Made by a program: the position numbers and the translations under genes. From positions 42,269-106,268 of the forward strand of contig CANSGN010000007.1 in NCBI GenBank assembly GCA_947646415.1: DNA of 64,000 bases, given 5' to 3'. This document shows, in pieces, positions 17,282 to 26,326 of the stretch. How positions within the stretch are numbered: position 1 is the first letter of the stretch; each line of letters begins with the position of its first letter. The stretch is from an uncultured Clostridia bacterium (GTDB lineage Bacteria; Bacillota; Clostridia; Christensenellales; UBA3700). The notes below the pieces were generated by a model, which was given only the letters and a program-made list of their open reading frames with translations, was not told the origin of the DNA and did not search any database.

Positions 17282-17310
17282 TTGCATTTAAAAAAAAATT
17301 GTGTTACAAT
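17282..17310 (+). promoter_or_regulatory. Promoter of the redox-disulfide protein
   Basis: -35 TTGCAT (17282-17287), 17 bases, -10 TACAAT (17305-17310). Confidence 0.7.
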
Positions 17311-17372
17311 ATAAACGCTAAAGATGTATTTAATTTAAAGTTTAAATATTTAAATTGGAAGGAGATTGTATT

Positions 17373-17585
17373 ATGATAAACAAAAATATGAAAATTGCAG
17401 AACTTTTAGAGCTTAACGTGTCAGAAGAAAAAATAAATCAAATTGCAGAAACTTTGTTTAGCTTTGGTATGCATTGTTTGGGTTGTGCTATGGCAAGCGG
17501 CGAGACATTGGAAGAGGCTGCTATGGTGCACGGCATTGACATTGACGAAATGATTGACGCTTTAAACAAAGTTGTAAGTGAATAA
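17373..17585 (+). CDS. Small DUF1858 / hybrid-cluster-protein-associated redox disulfide protein
   Basis: A 70-residue cytoplasmic protein. ATG 17373 follows GGAAGGAG. The hallmark is FGMHCLGCAMASGETLEEAA with a CxxC pair, followed by a helix with GIDIDEMIDALN. This matches the DUF1858 family, whose members are found as stand-alone proteins near hybrid cluster proteins or as N-terminal domains of ScdA-type proteins. A thiol-redox or metal-handling role is probable but not established. It is monocistronic (promoter upstream, hairpin downstream) and has no partner gene here. Confidence 0.8.
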   Translation: MINKNMKIAELLELNVSEEKINQIAETLFSFGMHCLGCAMASGETLEEAAMVHGIDIDEMIDALNKVVSE

Positions 17586-17587
17586 TA

Positions 17588-17626
17588 AAAATTACCATTC
17601 CGTTTGGGGTGGTAATTGATTTTTGA
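17588..17626 (+). terminator. Terminator after the DUF1858 gene
   Basis: Stem AATTACCA/TGGTAATT followed by GATTTTTG. Confidence 0.6.
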
Positions 17627-17760
17627 AAAATAGTTATTTTTAACAAATTAATAATTTAATATTAAAATTAATTGCATTTAAATTAATGGTTTTTATTGTT
17701 GAATAAAATTTTTGATGTGATTGATTTTTTTATTAAACAACTACATTTTAGGAGAAATAT

Positions 17761-19413
17761 ATGACAGATATCGAGATTGCAAATGCGACCCAAATGCTTG
17801 AGATAAGTGAAGTTGCTAAAAAACTTGGCTTAAGTGATAAGGACATAGACCCTTACGGACATTACAAGGCAAAAATCAATGTAAAGCCTGATGACAAAAA
17901 AGGCAAATTGATTTTGGTAACTGCCATTAACCCTACAAGTTTGGGAGAGGGTAAAACAACAACATCCATAGGTTTGGCAGACGGCATGGCAAAAATAGGC
18001 AAAAAGGTTTGCTTGGCACTTCGTGAGCCGTCACTTGGACCTGTTTTTGGTATTAAAGGCGGTGCTACAGGCGGTGGACACGCTCAAGTTTTGCCTATGG
18101 AGGATATAAACTTAAACTTTACAGGCGATTTGCATGCAGTTACAACCGCAAACAATTTGATTGCTGCTATACTTGACAATCATATTCAACAGGGCAACAG
18201 CCTTGGTATAGATGTAAGAAGAATCACTTGGAATAGGTGTGTTGACTTAAATGACAGAGCGTTAAGAAATGTGCTTGTAGGACTTGGCGGCAGGTTGAAC
18301 GGTGTGCCTCGCGAGGACCATTTCAATATCACTGCTGCATCCGAAATTATGGCTGTGCTTTGCTTATCGACCGATTTAATGGATTTGAAAAAGCGTGTCG
18401 GGGATATTATTGTCGCTTACAATTATGACGGAAAGCCTGTTACTTGCAGAGATTTAAAGGTGCAAGATGCAGTTGCTATCGTGTTAAAAGAAGCTATAAA
18501 GCCAAACTTGGTACAAACTTTGGAGGGTACTCCTGCTATTATTCATGGAGGTCCTTTTGCCAATATCGCACATGGTTGCAATACCGTAATTGCTACAAAA
18601 CTTGCTATGTCGCTTAGCGATTATACAATAACCGAGGCAGGTTTTGGTGCGGATTTAGGTGCGGAAAAATTCCTAGATATCAAATGTCGTGTTGCGGATA
18701 TCGAGCCGGACTGTGTGTGCTTGGTTGCAACAATAAGAGCACTTAAGTACAATGGTGGAAGAAAATCCGAGTTTGATAAGGAAGATATGCCAGCGTTGAA
18801 AGCGGGTATTTGCAACTTACTTGGACATATTGATAATCTTACAAATGTTTTTAATGCAAATGTAGTGGTTGCAATCAACAAGTTTATTACGGATACGGAT
18901 AAGGAAGTAGAGTTTGTTGCAAAGGAATGTCAAGCTTACGGTGCAAAAGTTGTGCTTTGCGAAAGTTGGGCAAAAGGCGGCGACGGAGCTGTTGAACTTG
19001 CAAAAACTATCGTAGACGTTGTGGATAACAACAGTAAAAAACTTAGCTACGCTTACGATTTGACAGATGATATAAAGACTAAGATTGAAAAAATTGCGAC
19101 AAAAGTTTACGGTGCTGCAAGGGTTGACTTTACAAAGCAAGCTTTAAATGCTATTGCAAGCTGTAAAGAGTTGGGGGTTGAGAATTATCCTGTTTGCATT
19201 GCAAAAACTCAATATTCTTTCTCTGACGACCAAACTATGCTTGGCAGACCGAAAGATTTTGTGTTCCATGTTCAGGACATTCAAATTAGGAGTGGTGCTA
19301 AATTTATAGTTGCAATCGCCGGAAGTATAATGCTAATGCCTGGACTTGGTAAAAATCCTGCTGCTTGTAATATGGAAATCGACGAAAATAATGTGATAAA
19401 AGGATTGTTTTAA
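17761..19413 (+). CDS. fhs: Formate-tetrahydrofolate ligase
   Basis: Makes 10-formyl-tetrahydrofolate from formate, ATP and tetrahydrofolate; 550 residues, close to the usual 556. The P-loop-like ATP site is NPTSLGEGKTTTS (near residues 60-72). Other family blocks are visible: LREPSLGPVFGIKGGATGGG, DIDPYGHYKAKI at the N terminus and LMPGLGKNPAA at the C terminus. TAGGAG lies just before the ATG. It is followed after 2 bases by glnS, so the two are co-transcribed. It supplies one-carbon units for purine synthesis or acetogenic-type metabolism; no other Wood-Ljungdahl gene is present. Confidence 0.96.
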   Translation: MTDIEIANATQMLEISEVAKKLGLSDKDIDPYGHYKAKINVKPDDKKGKLILVTAINPTSLGEGKTTTSIGLADGMAKIGKKVCLALREPSLGPVFGIKGGATGGGHAQVLPMEDINLNFTGDLHAVTTANNLIAAILDNHIQQGNSLGIDVRRITWNRCVDLNDRALRNVLVGLGGRLNGVPREDHFNITAASEIMAVLCLSTDLMDLKKRVGDIIVAYNYDGKPVTCRDLKVQDAVAIVLKEAIKPNLVQTLEGTPAIIHGGPFANIAHGCNTVIATKLAMSLSDYTITEAGFGADLGAEKFLDIKCRVADIEPDCVCLVATIRALKYNGGRKSEFDKEDMPALKAGICNLLGHIDNLTNVFNANVVVAINKFITDTDKEVEFVAKECQAYGAKVVLCESWAKGGDGAVELAKTIVDVVDNNSKKLSYAYDLTDDIKTKIEKIATKVYGAARVDFTKQALNAIASCKELGVENYPVCIAKTQYSFSDDQTMLGRPKDFVFHVQDIQIRSGAKFIVAIAGSIMLMPGLGKNPAACNMEIDENNVIKGLF

Positions 19414-19415
19414 TA

Positions 19416-21047
19416 ATGGAAAAATCGACAAATTTTATTGAAGATATTATAAATAATGACTTGGAGAGCGGTAAACACAGTGAAATTATAACCAGATTTC
19501 CGCCGGAGCCAAACGGATACTTACATATTGGTCATGCAAAAAGCCTTTGCATAAACTTTGGTATGAAGGAAAAATACCATGGTAAGTGCAACCTTAGATA
19601 TGACGATACAAACCCTGCAAAGGAAGATGTGGAATATGTAGACAGCATAAAAAAAGACATAGAGTGGCTTGGTTTTAAATGGGATGAAGAGCTTTATGCT
19701 TCTGACTATTTTGACAGAATGTACGAATGTGCTATTTTGCTTATTAAAAAAGGCTTGGCGTTTGTTTGTGATATGACAGGCGACGAAATAAGGGAGAATA
19801 GGGGTACGCTAACAACCCCTGGTAAAAATTCCCCTTATCGCGATAGGAGCATAGATGAAAACTTGGATTTGTTCCAACGTATGAAAGAGGGCGAGTTTGC
19901 CGATGGTAGCAAAGTGCTGAGGGCAAAAATAGATATGGCAAGCCCTAATATCAATATGCGTGACCCTATTATTTATCGTATTTTGCGCGAAACACATCAC
20001 AGGACAGGGGATAAATGGTGCATTTACCCAATGTACGATTTTGCTCATCCTTTGGAAGATGCGTTTGAGGGTATAACTCACAGTATTTGTACTTTGGAGT
20101 TTGAGGACCACAGACCGCTTTATGATTGGGTAAAAATTAATTGCGGTTTTGACCCGGGACCAAGACAAATCGAGTTTGCAAGACTTAATATGAATAGGAC
20201 TATAATGTCCAAAAGATATTTGAAAAAGCTTGTTGATACAGGCTTTGTGGATGGTTGGTCTGACCCAAGAATGCCTACCTTGAGCGGTATGAGGGAGCGT
20301 GGCTATCCTGCCGAGGCAATAAGGGACTTTTGCGAAAGAGTAGGTGTTGCAAAGGCAAACAGCGAAGTTAATACTGCAATGCTTGAGTTTTGCGTAAGGG
20401 AAAACCTTAATGCCAATGCAGATAGAGCAATGGTTGTAAAAGACCCTATCAAAATGATTATTGAGGGTGTTGACGAAGAAGTGTATGAGGTGGAAAACAA
20501 CCCTAACGCGGAAGATAAGCAATACCATAAAGTTACATTTAGCAACCAAGTGTTTATCGAGCGTGATGACTTTATGATTGACCCACCGCCTAAATACAAA
20601 AGACTTGTTGTTGGCGGCAGCGTAAGGTTAAGAAATTCATATATCGTTCAATATAAGAGCCATGTATGCGACAGTAACGGCAATGTGGAAAGTGTTACTG
20701 TGCAAATTATACCTGATAGCAAAAGCGGCGGCGTAAATGCAGGAATGAAAGTAAAGGGCGTTATTCAATGGGTAAATGCCAAAGACTATGTTTCTTGTGT
20801 GTTGCACGAGTATGACTATTTGCTTATGGATGGCGATGGGGACTTTAATGACAGGTTAAACCCTAATTCGCACATTGTTTTTGAAAATGCAGTAGCGGAA
20901 AGCAGCTTGAAAAACGCTAAGCCTTATGACAGATTTCAATTTATGCGAATCGGTTATTACAGCGCAAAAGGTAACTATGGTAAGGATGGTAAATACGAGT
21001 TTAATCGTATAGTTTCTCTAAAAGATAGTTTTAATATAAATAAATAA
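19416..21047 (+). CDS. glnS: Glutaminyl-tRNA synthetase
   Basis: Class I aminoacyl-tRNA synthetase of 543 residues. The ATP-binding signature is PPEPNGYLHIGHAKS (HIGH at about residues 37-40) and the second motif is TIMSKRYL (MSKR). Gln/tRNA-specific blocks include YDDTNPAKEDVEYVDSI and YPMYDFAHPLEDA. Most Firmicutes lack GlnRS and use amidation of Glu-tRNA by GatCAB, but several Clostridia have acquired glnS, so this is a lineage hint rather than a surprise. It lies in an operon with fhs. Confidence 0.95.
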   Translation: MEKSTNFIEDIINNDLESGKHSEIITRFPPEPNGYLHIGHAKSLCINFGMKEKYHGKCNLRYDDTNPAKEDVEYVDSIKKDIEWLGFKWDEELYASDYFDRMYECAILLIKKGLAFVCDMTGDEIRENRGTLTTPGKNSPYRDRSIDENLDLFQRMKEGEFADGSKVLRAKIDMASPNINMRDPIIYRILRETHHRTGDKWCIYPMYDFAHPLEDAFEGITHSICTLEFEDHRPLYDWVKINCGFDPGPRQIEFARLNMNRTIMSKRYLKKLVDTGFVDGWSDPRMPTLSGMRERGYPAEAIRDFCERVGVAKANSEVNTAMLEFCVRENLNANADRAMVVKDPIKMIIEGVDEEVYEVENNPNAEDKQYHKVTFSNQVFIERDDFMIDPPPKYKRLVVGGSVRLRNSYIVQYKSHVCDSNGNVESVTVQIIPDSKSGGVNAGMKVKGVIQWVNAKDYVSCVLHEYDYLLMDGDGDFNDRLNPNSHIVFENAVAESSLKNAKPYDRFQFMRIGYYSAKGNYGKDGKYEFNRIVSLKDSFNINK

Positions 21048-21132
21048 TAAAAATAATGTATCTATAAAAAAGCAATTTGATTTAATCATTTTTATTTTAT
21101 TTGATAACATTACAAAAGGATAAGGTGTATTT

Positions 21133-21774
21133 ATGCAAAAAGCTAAAAAATATCTTACAATCTCTGCATTTGTTTTGCCGTGCGTTATTTTAGCTGCTTG
21201 GTTGTTGTATTTGTGCTTTATGGCAAGTGAAGTCGCAGTGCATTTTGACATCGAAGGTCAAGTCACAAGATTCGGCAGTAAATATGAGTATTTGGTTGTA
21301 GCTGGATTATTTTATATTTTTCCGTTAATTATGGCAATTATTTTCCATAAAGTAAAAATGAGTGACAATTTAAGATTGGTTGGTTTGAGCAGCTCTGTTG
21401 TTATGTCAGTGGCATTTTTGGCGGTAAGTATATACTTTTTTGTCATAGTTACTCAAAAAAGTGTTTCCTTGATTTTGTTATTTGAAAATAGGATATCATT
21501 TATATTGACTTTGATGGGGGCTTTGTTTGTGATTTTGTCGCACATTTTGCCTTTTGTTTATAACAGGGAAAGACTTAAAAATGAAATTGCTAAAAAGTAT
21601 GCTGTAATAATAGATATATTAATCGGTGTATGCGGTTTTGTGATAATGTTAGGTACACTTTTGCTGAACAATTACTATTCTTTTATAGTGTTCTTTTTGA
21701 GCATTTTGGTTGCAATAGCAATTTGGTATATCTTTCAAACGGTTATGCAAAATAAAGTTAAAGAAAAAGAATAA
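21133..21774 (+). CDS. DUF1648-like membrane protein
   Basis: A 213-residue protein with about six hydrophobic segments. Near residue 35 it has VAVHFDIEGQVTRFGSK, which matches the PVHFNxxGxxDxxGSK signature of DUF1648 proteins (SdpI-like immunity or membrane-stress family). It lacks the long SdpI C-terminal domain, so the relationship is to the DUF1648 part only. AAAGGATAAGG precedes the ATG. It is followed by its own terminator. Function unknown. Confidence 0.65.
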   Translation: MQKAKKYLTISAFVLPCVILAAWLLYLCFMASEVAVHFDIEGQVTRFGSKYEYLVVAGLFYIFPLIMAIIFHKVKMSDNLRLVGLSSSVVMSVAFLAVSIYFFVIVTQKSVSLILLFENRISFILTLMGALFVILSHILPFVYNRERLKNEIAKKYAVIIDILIGVCGFVIMLGTLLLNNYYSFIVFFLSILVAIAIWYIFQTVMQNKVKEKE

Positions 21775-21777
21775 TAT

Positions 21778-21810
21778 AAAATAACCACCGTAATAGCGGT
21801 GGTTATTTTG
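21778..21810 (+). terminator. Terminator after the DUF1648-like gene
   Basis: Stem AATAACCACCG/CGGTGGTTATT with a T-rich exit. Confidence 0.8.
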
Positions 21811-21882
21811 TTATATCGTAACATTATTAGTTTAATAATATAAAAAAGACTGTTTTCAATTACTTTAATAAGTGATAACAAC

Positions 21883-22395
21883 TTATTTAAGTTTTCGGTT
21901 TTGCAGTGCCTTTTTTAGTTCATTTAATAATTCGTCTTTTTTTGTATTGTCTTGCAATAAATATTTGGTTAAATTTTTTTTTGAATTTGCATATTGCCAT
22001 GATTTGTAAGTTCCACCGAAAGTATATTGTATAAATGCAATAAGATAATCTACATTTTTTATAATCCATTTGTTCCTTTTTAAAGCAGTGTAGGTGTATT
22101 GAGTGTGCAATAGCTTGGGAAATATAATATCGTCATACAATGTTTTATTTATATTGGATAGAGTGTACTTATTAAAATAAGTTGCAATATAAATTGATTT
22201 AATATTAGGGTATATTTTTTTTAGCTCATTTATATACTGTGCCATCATAAAGTTAAATGTACCGTATCCGTCGCAGTAAAATGTTGTAACGTTGTGTTTT
22301 TCAATCAAATCGACCACAATAGTTTGAGCTTTATTTAAAATTTCAGCCGATGGCGTAGCATCGGTATTGCCCATAAAAGTACATTTTTTTGACAT
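21883..22395 (-). CDS. SLOG-like (DUF1273/YpsA-type) small protein
   Basis: A 170-residue cytoplasmic protein. It starts MSKKCTFMGNTDA, resembling the CxFTGHR-type opening of YpsA-like SLOG domains, and contains FYCDGYGTFNFMMAQYINELKKIYPNI, matching the family's segment on a Rossmann-like fold. It ends in a Lys-rich helix. SLOG proteins bind nucleotide-derived ligands and are often found in stress or defence contexts; the exact role is unknown. It is divergent from an XRE regulator, and both share a control region with paired operators. Confidence 0.6.
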   Translation of the reverse strand: MSKKCTFMGNTDATPSAEILNKAQTIVVDLIEKHNVTTFYCDGYGTFNFMMAQYINELKKIYPNIKSIYIATYFNKYTLSNINKTLYDDIIFPKLLHTQYTYTALKRNKWIIKNVDYLIAFIQYTFGGTYKSWQYANSKKNLTKYLLQDNTKKDELLNELKKALQNRKLK

Positions 22396-22422
22396 TGTTT
22401 TACTTCTCCTTTGGTATATTTA

Positions 22423-22465
22423 TGCTAATTATAGCACATTTTACGATTTTATGCTAGATATAGCA
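22423..22465. promoter_or_regulatory. Paired operators TGCTA-N4-TAGCA between the SLOG-like and XRE genes
   Basis: Two perfect palindromes: TGCTAATTATAGCA (22423-22436) and TGCTAGATATAGCA (22452-22465), with centres 29 bp apart. On the minus strand the first contains TATAAT at the position of a -10 box for the SLOG-like gene, and the second overlaps its -35 region. Binding here should block that promoter and could also act on the divergent XRE gene. Confidence 0.75.
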
Positions 22466-22512
22466 GTATTTATCTATTAAAAATTTATATACTTATTGTA
22501 TAGGGTGTATAA

Positions 22513-22755
22513 ATGAAAATTGAAGATGCAATCATTGCAAGGATAGAGCAATTAAAAATTGAAAAAGGGTTATCACAATATAAACTATCGGAAAAAAGTG
22601 GCGTTCCGCAAACCACTTTGGTTTCTATAAAACGAAAAAGAAGTATTAATGTCGGTGTGTCAACAATTCATAAAATTTGTGAAGCGTTTGAAATTGACAT
22701 GCAAGAATTTTTCAATTCTCCGTTGTTTAAGGAATTGGATAATTCCGAGTATTAA
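22513..22755 (+). CDS. XRE-family helix-turn-helix regulator
   Basis: An 80-residue DNA-binding protein made of a single Cro/C1-type domain: helix-turn-helix SQYKLSEKSGVPQTTLVSIKR at residues about 21-41, then VGVSTIHKICEAFEIDMQEFF. No effector domain is present. It lies directly beside the paired TGCTA-N4-TAGCA operators, so it is the best candidate to bind them and to control both itself and the divergent SLOG-like gene. This link is inferred. Confidence 0.85.
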   Translation: MKIEDAIIARIEQLKIEKGLSQYKLSEKSGVPQTTLVSIKRKRSINVGVSTIHKICEAFEIDMQEFFNSPLFKELDNSEY

Positions 22756-22892
22756 AAGTGACTTTTGCGTTGCATACTTTTTGCTTACACAGTGCGATTG
22801 ATTTTGATAGGAATATCTATTTAAATGCTAATTTTACATCAATTTGCGATGTATTATAAGCATTTTAGTGATGTATAATTAATAATAAAAAT

Positions 22893-23108
22893 ATGGATAT
22901 TAAAAAACAAATCGGAGAAAGATTAAAACGTAGCAGGAAAGATGCCCACTACACTCAAGCACAAGTCGCAGAAATGTTGCTTATGACACAACAACAGTAT
23001 AGCAGATTTGAGAACGGAATATATGAGCTTAATTATTCGCAAATCATATTTTTGTGCAAGCTGTATGACATTTCGGCAGACTATTTATTTGATTTGGAAA
23101 TTTTTTAA
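22893..23108 (+). CDS. Second small XRE-family regulator, possibly from a leaderless mRNA
   Basis: A 71-residue single-domain Cro/C1-type regulator (YTQAQVAEMLLMTQQQYSRFENG, then YSQIIFLCKLYDISADYLFDL). A TATAAT box at 22874-22879 is only 13 bases before the ATG and no ribosome binding site is seen, which suggests a leaderless or nearly leaderless transcript. A weakly paired hairpin and T run follow the gene. Target unknown. Confidence 0.8.
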   Translation: MDIKKQIGERLKRSRKDAHYTQAQVAEMLLMTQQQYSRFENGIYELNYSQIIFLCKLYDISADYLFDLEIF

Positions 23109-23149
23109 TACTAAAAGGCAATTTTTTTATATGTATTCTAACATTAAGG

Positions 23150-23183
23150 ATGGGCGATAATAATGTCGCTCATTTATTTTTTT
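23150..23183 (+). terminator. Probable terminator after the XRE gene
   Basis: Imperfect stem TGGGCGA/TCGCTCA with an 8-base loop, followed by TTTATTTTTTT. Confidence 0.55.
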
Positions 23184-23341
23184 GTAAAATCAATCAAAGT
23201 AATAAATAAGATTGATATATTTTTTGTAATTTGATATAAAATGACATAAAAATTAATTGTATATTTTAAAGTTTTGTGGTAAAATATACAAATAAAGTAG
23301 TACCATTACGGGCTATATTTACATATTTTATTATTAATTTT

Positions 23342-23371
23342 CTTGATGGGTATCCGTTAGCGGAACTCAAG
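23342..23371 (+). promoter_or_regulatory. Bulged leader hairpin just before the PanT-like gene
   Basis: Outer stem CTTGA/TCAAG, an internal loop, and an inner stem TCCG/CGGA with loop TTAG. It ends two bases before the GAGGTG ribosome binding site, so it could control translation. An upstream TACC/GGGTA pairing is possible. No known riboswitch family is claimed. Confidence 0.4.
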
Positions 23372-23381
23372 CGAGGTGTGT

Positions 23382-24092
23382 ATGAACAACAATAAGTCAA
23401 GGACGATTGCAGTAAACGGCATTCTTATTGCGTTGATGCTAGTTATGACTGTCACAATGTTAGTTACCGGAGGGATGGCGTTTTTGCCGCTTACCGTATT
23501 GGTTGTAGGTATGGTTGTAACAGGCAAATGGACAGCTGTTATTTTAGGGTTTACTTTTGGACTAGTAAGTTTGGTATCAGCGTTTATTTTTCCCTCTCCA
23601 ACAGCACCGTTTTTCCAAAATCCGTTGGTATCCTTATTGCCTAGAATATTGAGTGCAATTTTGGCATTTTGCATATTTAAGTTGTCTCAATTTACAATAA
23701 GTAAAATAAATAAAAAACTTAAAAAAGCTATTAACGAGTATGTTGCAAAATCGATTTCTACCGCTTTAGGTGCGATTTTCGTAGTGTTTTTTAATACTTT
23801 GTTTGTTTTAACAATGATTTGGTTATTGTATAACGGCAAGACATTAGGCTCGGTATTTGTAAATAAGGAATTTGTAATGGGCTTAATCACAATCAACTTT
23901 GTGGTTGAAATAATAGTAACTCCGATACTATCTATGCCTGTTGCTTTTGCGGTGGATAAGTTTTTAAAAAGAAATCGCAAACAAGTAGTAACCGATAAAG
24001 ATTTAGAGGATATCGAAATAGTACAAAATGACGAAAATTTGAGCGAAAGTAAATATATTGACGGCAATAATGATAAAATAGATAAAGAATGA
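23382..24092 (+). CDS. ECF transporter S component, likely for pantothenate (PanT-like)
   Basis: A 236-residue membrane protein; ATG 23382 follows GAGGTG, and an upstream in-frame GTG at 23376 overlaps it. Five to six hydrophobic helices carry S-component features: a positively charged start then VNGILIALMLVMTVTM, and FGLVSLVSAFIFPSPTAPFFQNPLVSLLPRIL. The C terminus is an acidic tail. The next gene, 13 bases on, is type III pantothenate kinase, and this arrangement is the usual reason to assign PanT. It lacks its own T and A subunits and must share an energising module. The function is inferred from context. Confidence 0.72.
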   Translation: MNNNKSRTIAVNGILIALMLVMTVTMLVTGGMAFLPLTVLVVGMVVTGKWTAVILGFTFGLVSLVSAFIFPSPTAPFFQNPLVSLLPRILSAILAFCIFKLSQFTISKINKKLKKAINEYVAKSISTALGAIFVVFFNTLFVLTMIWLLYNGKTLGSVFVNKEFVMGLITINFVVEIIVTPILSMPVAFAVDKFLKRNRKQVVTDKDLEDIEIVQNDENLSESKYIDGNNDKIDKE

Positions 24093-24105
24093 AAAGGGGT
24101 AAAAA

Positions 24106-24876
24106 ATGTTATTAGTTATCGATGCGGGAAATACTAATATAAAATTGGGTATTTTTGACGGGGACGAGTTAGTTTTTTCGTGGCGTATGAGTGTTAAAGT
24201 AATGCGTACCGCCGACGAAATGGGCATAACTATGCAAAACTTGTTTACCACAAAAGGCATAAGCTTTGAGGATATTGACGGAATTATTATGAGTTCGGTA
24301 TCTCCGTCTATCAACTACACTATAGAACACGCATGTATGCACTATATGAATATTAAGCCTATGATGGTTGGGGTTGGCGTAAAAACAGGTCTTAACATTA
24401 AGTATCTTAACCCTCACGAAGTAGGTGCGGATAGGATAGTAAACAGCGTTGCAGGCTACAAGCTTTATGGCGGACCTTGCATTATTGTAGATTTTGGTAC
24501 GGCAACTACTTTTAATATGATATCCGATAAAGGGGAGTTTTTGGGCGGTGCAATCGCACCCGGTATAAAAACAAGCCTTGACAGCCTTGTAAACAATGCC
24601 TCCAAACTTATGAGGATAGAGCTTAACAAACCGGATAATATTATCGGCAAAACCACTGCTGCAAATATGCAGGCGGGTACGATTTACGGCTTTACGGGAC
24701 TTGTTAAGTATATAACGCAAAAGATGAGGGAAGAGTCGGGCTTTATGGATGCAAAGGTAATTGCAACGGGCGGACTTAGCGAATTGGTTACACAAGTTGA
24801 TAGCAACATAATAGATGTGATTGACAGATATTTGACCTTAAAAGGTTTAAAAATAATTTACAATATGAATAAATAA
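24106..24876 (+). CDS. coaX: Type III pantothenate kinase CoaX
   Basis: Phosphorylates pantothenate, the first step of coenzyme A synthesis; 256 residues, normal length. ASKHA-fold motifs are present: LLVIDAGNTNIKLGIFD (phosphate 1), GADRIVNSVAGYKLYGGPCIIVDFGTATT (catalytic Asp and phosphate 2) and GAIAPGIKTSLDSL. AAAAGGGG precedes the ATG. It forms an operon with the PanT-like S component upstream and hom 12 bases downstream. Confidence 0.95.
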   Translation: MLLVIDAGNTNIKLGIFDGDELVFSWRMSVKVMRTADEMGITMQNLFTTKGISFEDIDGIIMSSVSPSINYTIEHACMHYMNIKPMMVGVGVKTGLNIKYLNPHEVGADRIVNSVAGYKLYGGPCIIVDFGTATTFNMISDKGEFLGGAIAPGIKTSLDSLVNNASKLMRIELNKPDNIIGKTTAANMQAGTIYGFTGLVKYITQKMREESGFMDAKVIATGGLSELVTQVDSNIIDVIDRYLTLKGLKIIYNMNK

Positions 24877-24888
24877 CGGAGGTAATAT

Positions 24889-26160
24889 ATGAAATCAGTA
24901 GGAATTGCTATATTGGGTTTTGGTACTGTCGGCGGCGGAACTTACAATATTTTGGCAGAAAGAAAGGAAAGAATCAAAGAAGAGTACGGTGTTGATATTA
25001 CCGTAAAAGCAATTTATGTAAGAAATCCTAAAAAGGCAATCGCAAATGGTGCTCCACAAGAGTTGGTAACTAGCAATATCGATGACATTATTACCAATTC
25101 GTCTATTGACATCGTTGCAGAGTGCATTGGCGGTATCGAGCCTGCAAAAACATTTTTGATTGAATCGCTAAAAGCAGGTAAAAATATTGTTACCGCAAAT
25201 AAGGAGTTATTTGCAAAACATTGGGGAGAACTTGAAAAGTACGCTCAGGAGACTAAAGCAGGAATGTATTTTGAGGCTACTTGTGGCGGAGGTATACCTG
25301 TTATAAGGACTTTAACTCAAGCTATGCAAGCAAATACTTTACTTCAAATAAAAGGTATCATAAACGGCACAACAAACTATATTTTGTCAAGAATGTCCGA
25401 CGAGGGCGCTAGCTATACAGATGTTTTGGCAGATGCTCAAGCATTAGGATTTGCGGAAGCAGACCCTACAGCCGATGTGGAAGGTTTTGATGCAAGTTAT
25501 AAACTTTCTATTTTAAGTTCGCTTGCTTTTAATAGATTTTTGCCTGTGGAATTGATTTACCGCGAGGGTATAAGCAAAGTTCAAGCTGAAGATATTGCTA
25601 TCGGTAAGCAGTTGGGATATACAATCAAACTTCTTGCAATCGCAAAATTGATTGACGGAAAGATTGAGGCTCGTGTTCATCCTGTATTTTTGAAAAATTC
25701 TCATCCGCTTGCAAGCGTATCCGGCTCGTTCAATGGTATTTTCCTTGTGGGGGATAATGTAGGCGATATTATGCTTTATGGTAGAGGTGCAGGTGCTTTA
25801 CCTACAGGAAGTGCGGTTGTAAGCGATATTGTATTTTGCGCAAGACAAATCGAGCATGCAAGATATGCCGAGATAAGCGACGTTATCAAAAAACAAGACA
25901 TTATCACAGATTTTACAAGCGATTACTATATGAGAATGACTGTGCTTGATATCCCAGGCGTTTTAAGTCAAATTACAAGCATTTTTGCAGATAACAATAT
26001 AAGCATTACAAGCATGAGACAAGATGCGGGCGAAGGTGTGGTAAGCATTGTGCTTGTTACTCACAAATCTTCGGAAAACAATATTCGAAAAGCGATAAAG
26101 GAAATAGAGTCCCTAAGCGAAGTGCAAAAAGTTAATGCCGTAATAAGGGTAGAAAAATAA
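24889..26160 (+). CDS. hom: Homoserine dehydrogenase
   Basis: Reduces aspartate semialdehyde to homoserine for threonine and methionine; 423 residues. The NAD(P) motif is GFGTVGGGTYNIL (residues 10-22); the catalytic lysine region is TANKELFAKHW; the substrate-binding segment is DPTADVEGFDASYKLSIL. A C-terminal ACT domain (MTVLDIPGVLSQITSIFADNNISI onward) indicates feedback control by threonine. A CGGAGGT ribosome binding site precedes it. No thrB or thrC is adjacent. Confidence 0.95.
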   Translation: MKSVGIAILGFGTVGGGTYNILAERKERIKEEYGVDITVKAIYVRNPKKAIANGAPQELVTSNIDDIITNSSIDIVAECIGGIEPAKTFLIESLKAGKNIVTANKELFAKHWGELEKYAQETKAGMYFEATCGGGIPVIRTLTQAMQANTLLQIKGIINGTTNYILSRMSDEGASYTDVLADAQALGFAEADPTADVEGFDASYKLSILSSLAFNRFLPVELIYREGISKVQAEDIAIGKQLGYTIKLLAIAKLIDGKIEARVHPVFLKNSHPLASVSGSFNGIFLVGDNVGDIMLYGRGAGALPTGSAVVSDIVFCARQIEHARYAEISDVIKKQDIITDFTSDYYMRMTVLDIPGVLSQITSIFADNNISITSMRQDAGEGVVSIVLVTHKSSENNIRKAIKEIESLSEVQKVNAVIRVEK

Positions 26161-26267
26161 AATTTAAATTTTATATTTTTACAAATAAATTTAGACAAAA
26201 TTATTGGGTATAAGTTACTATTATATTTGTGGTTATAATAAATGAATACTAGCTTATAGCAAATTAA

Positions 26268-26296
26268 TTTACTTGCCGAAAAACTTGTGATAAAAT
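26268..26296 (+). promoter_or_regulatory. Probable promoter of guaA
   Basis: -35 TTTACT (26268-26273), 17 bases, -10 TAAAAT (26291-26296). Confidence 0.5.
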
Positions 26297-26326
26297 GTAA
26301 TAGAACAAACAAAAGGAGCTATATTT

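Noticed and set aside
19809..20549. 246-residue minus-strand frame opposite glnS
   Set aside because: Antisense shadow of a conserved gene with no ribosome binding site or family resemblance.
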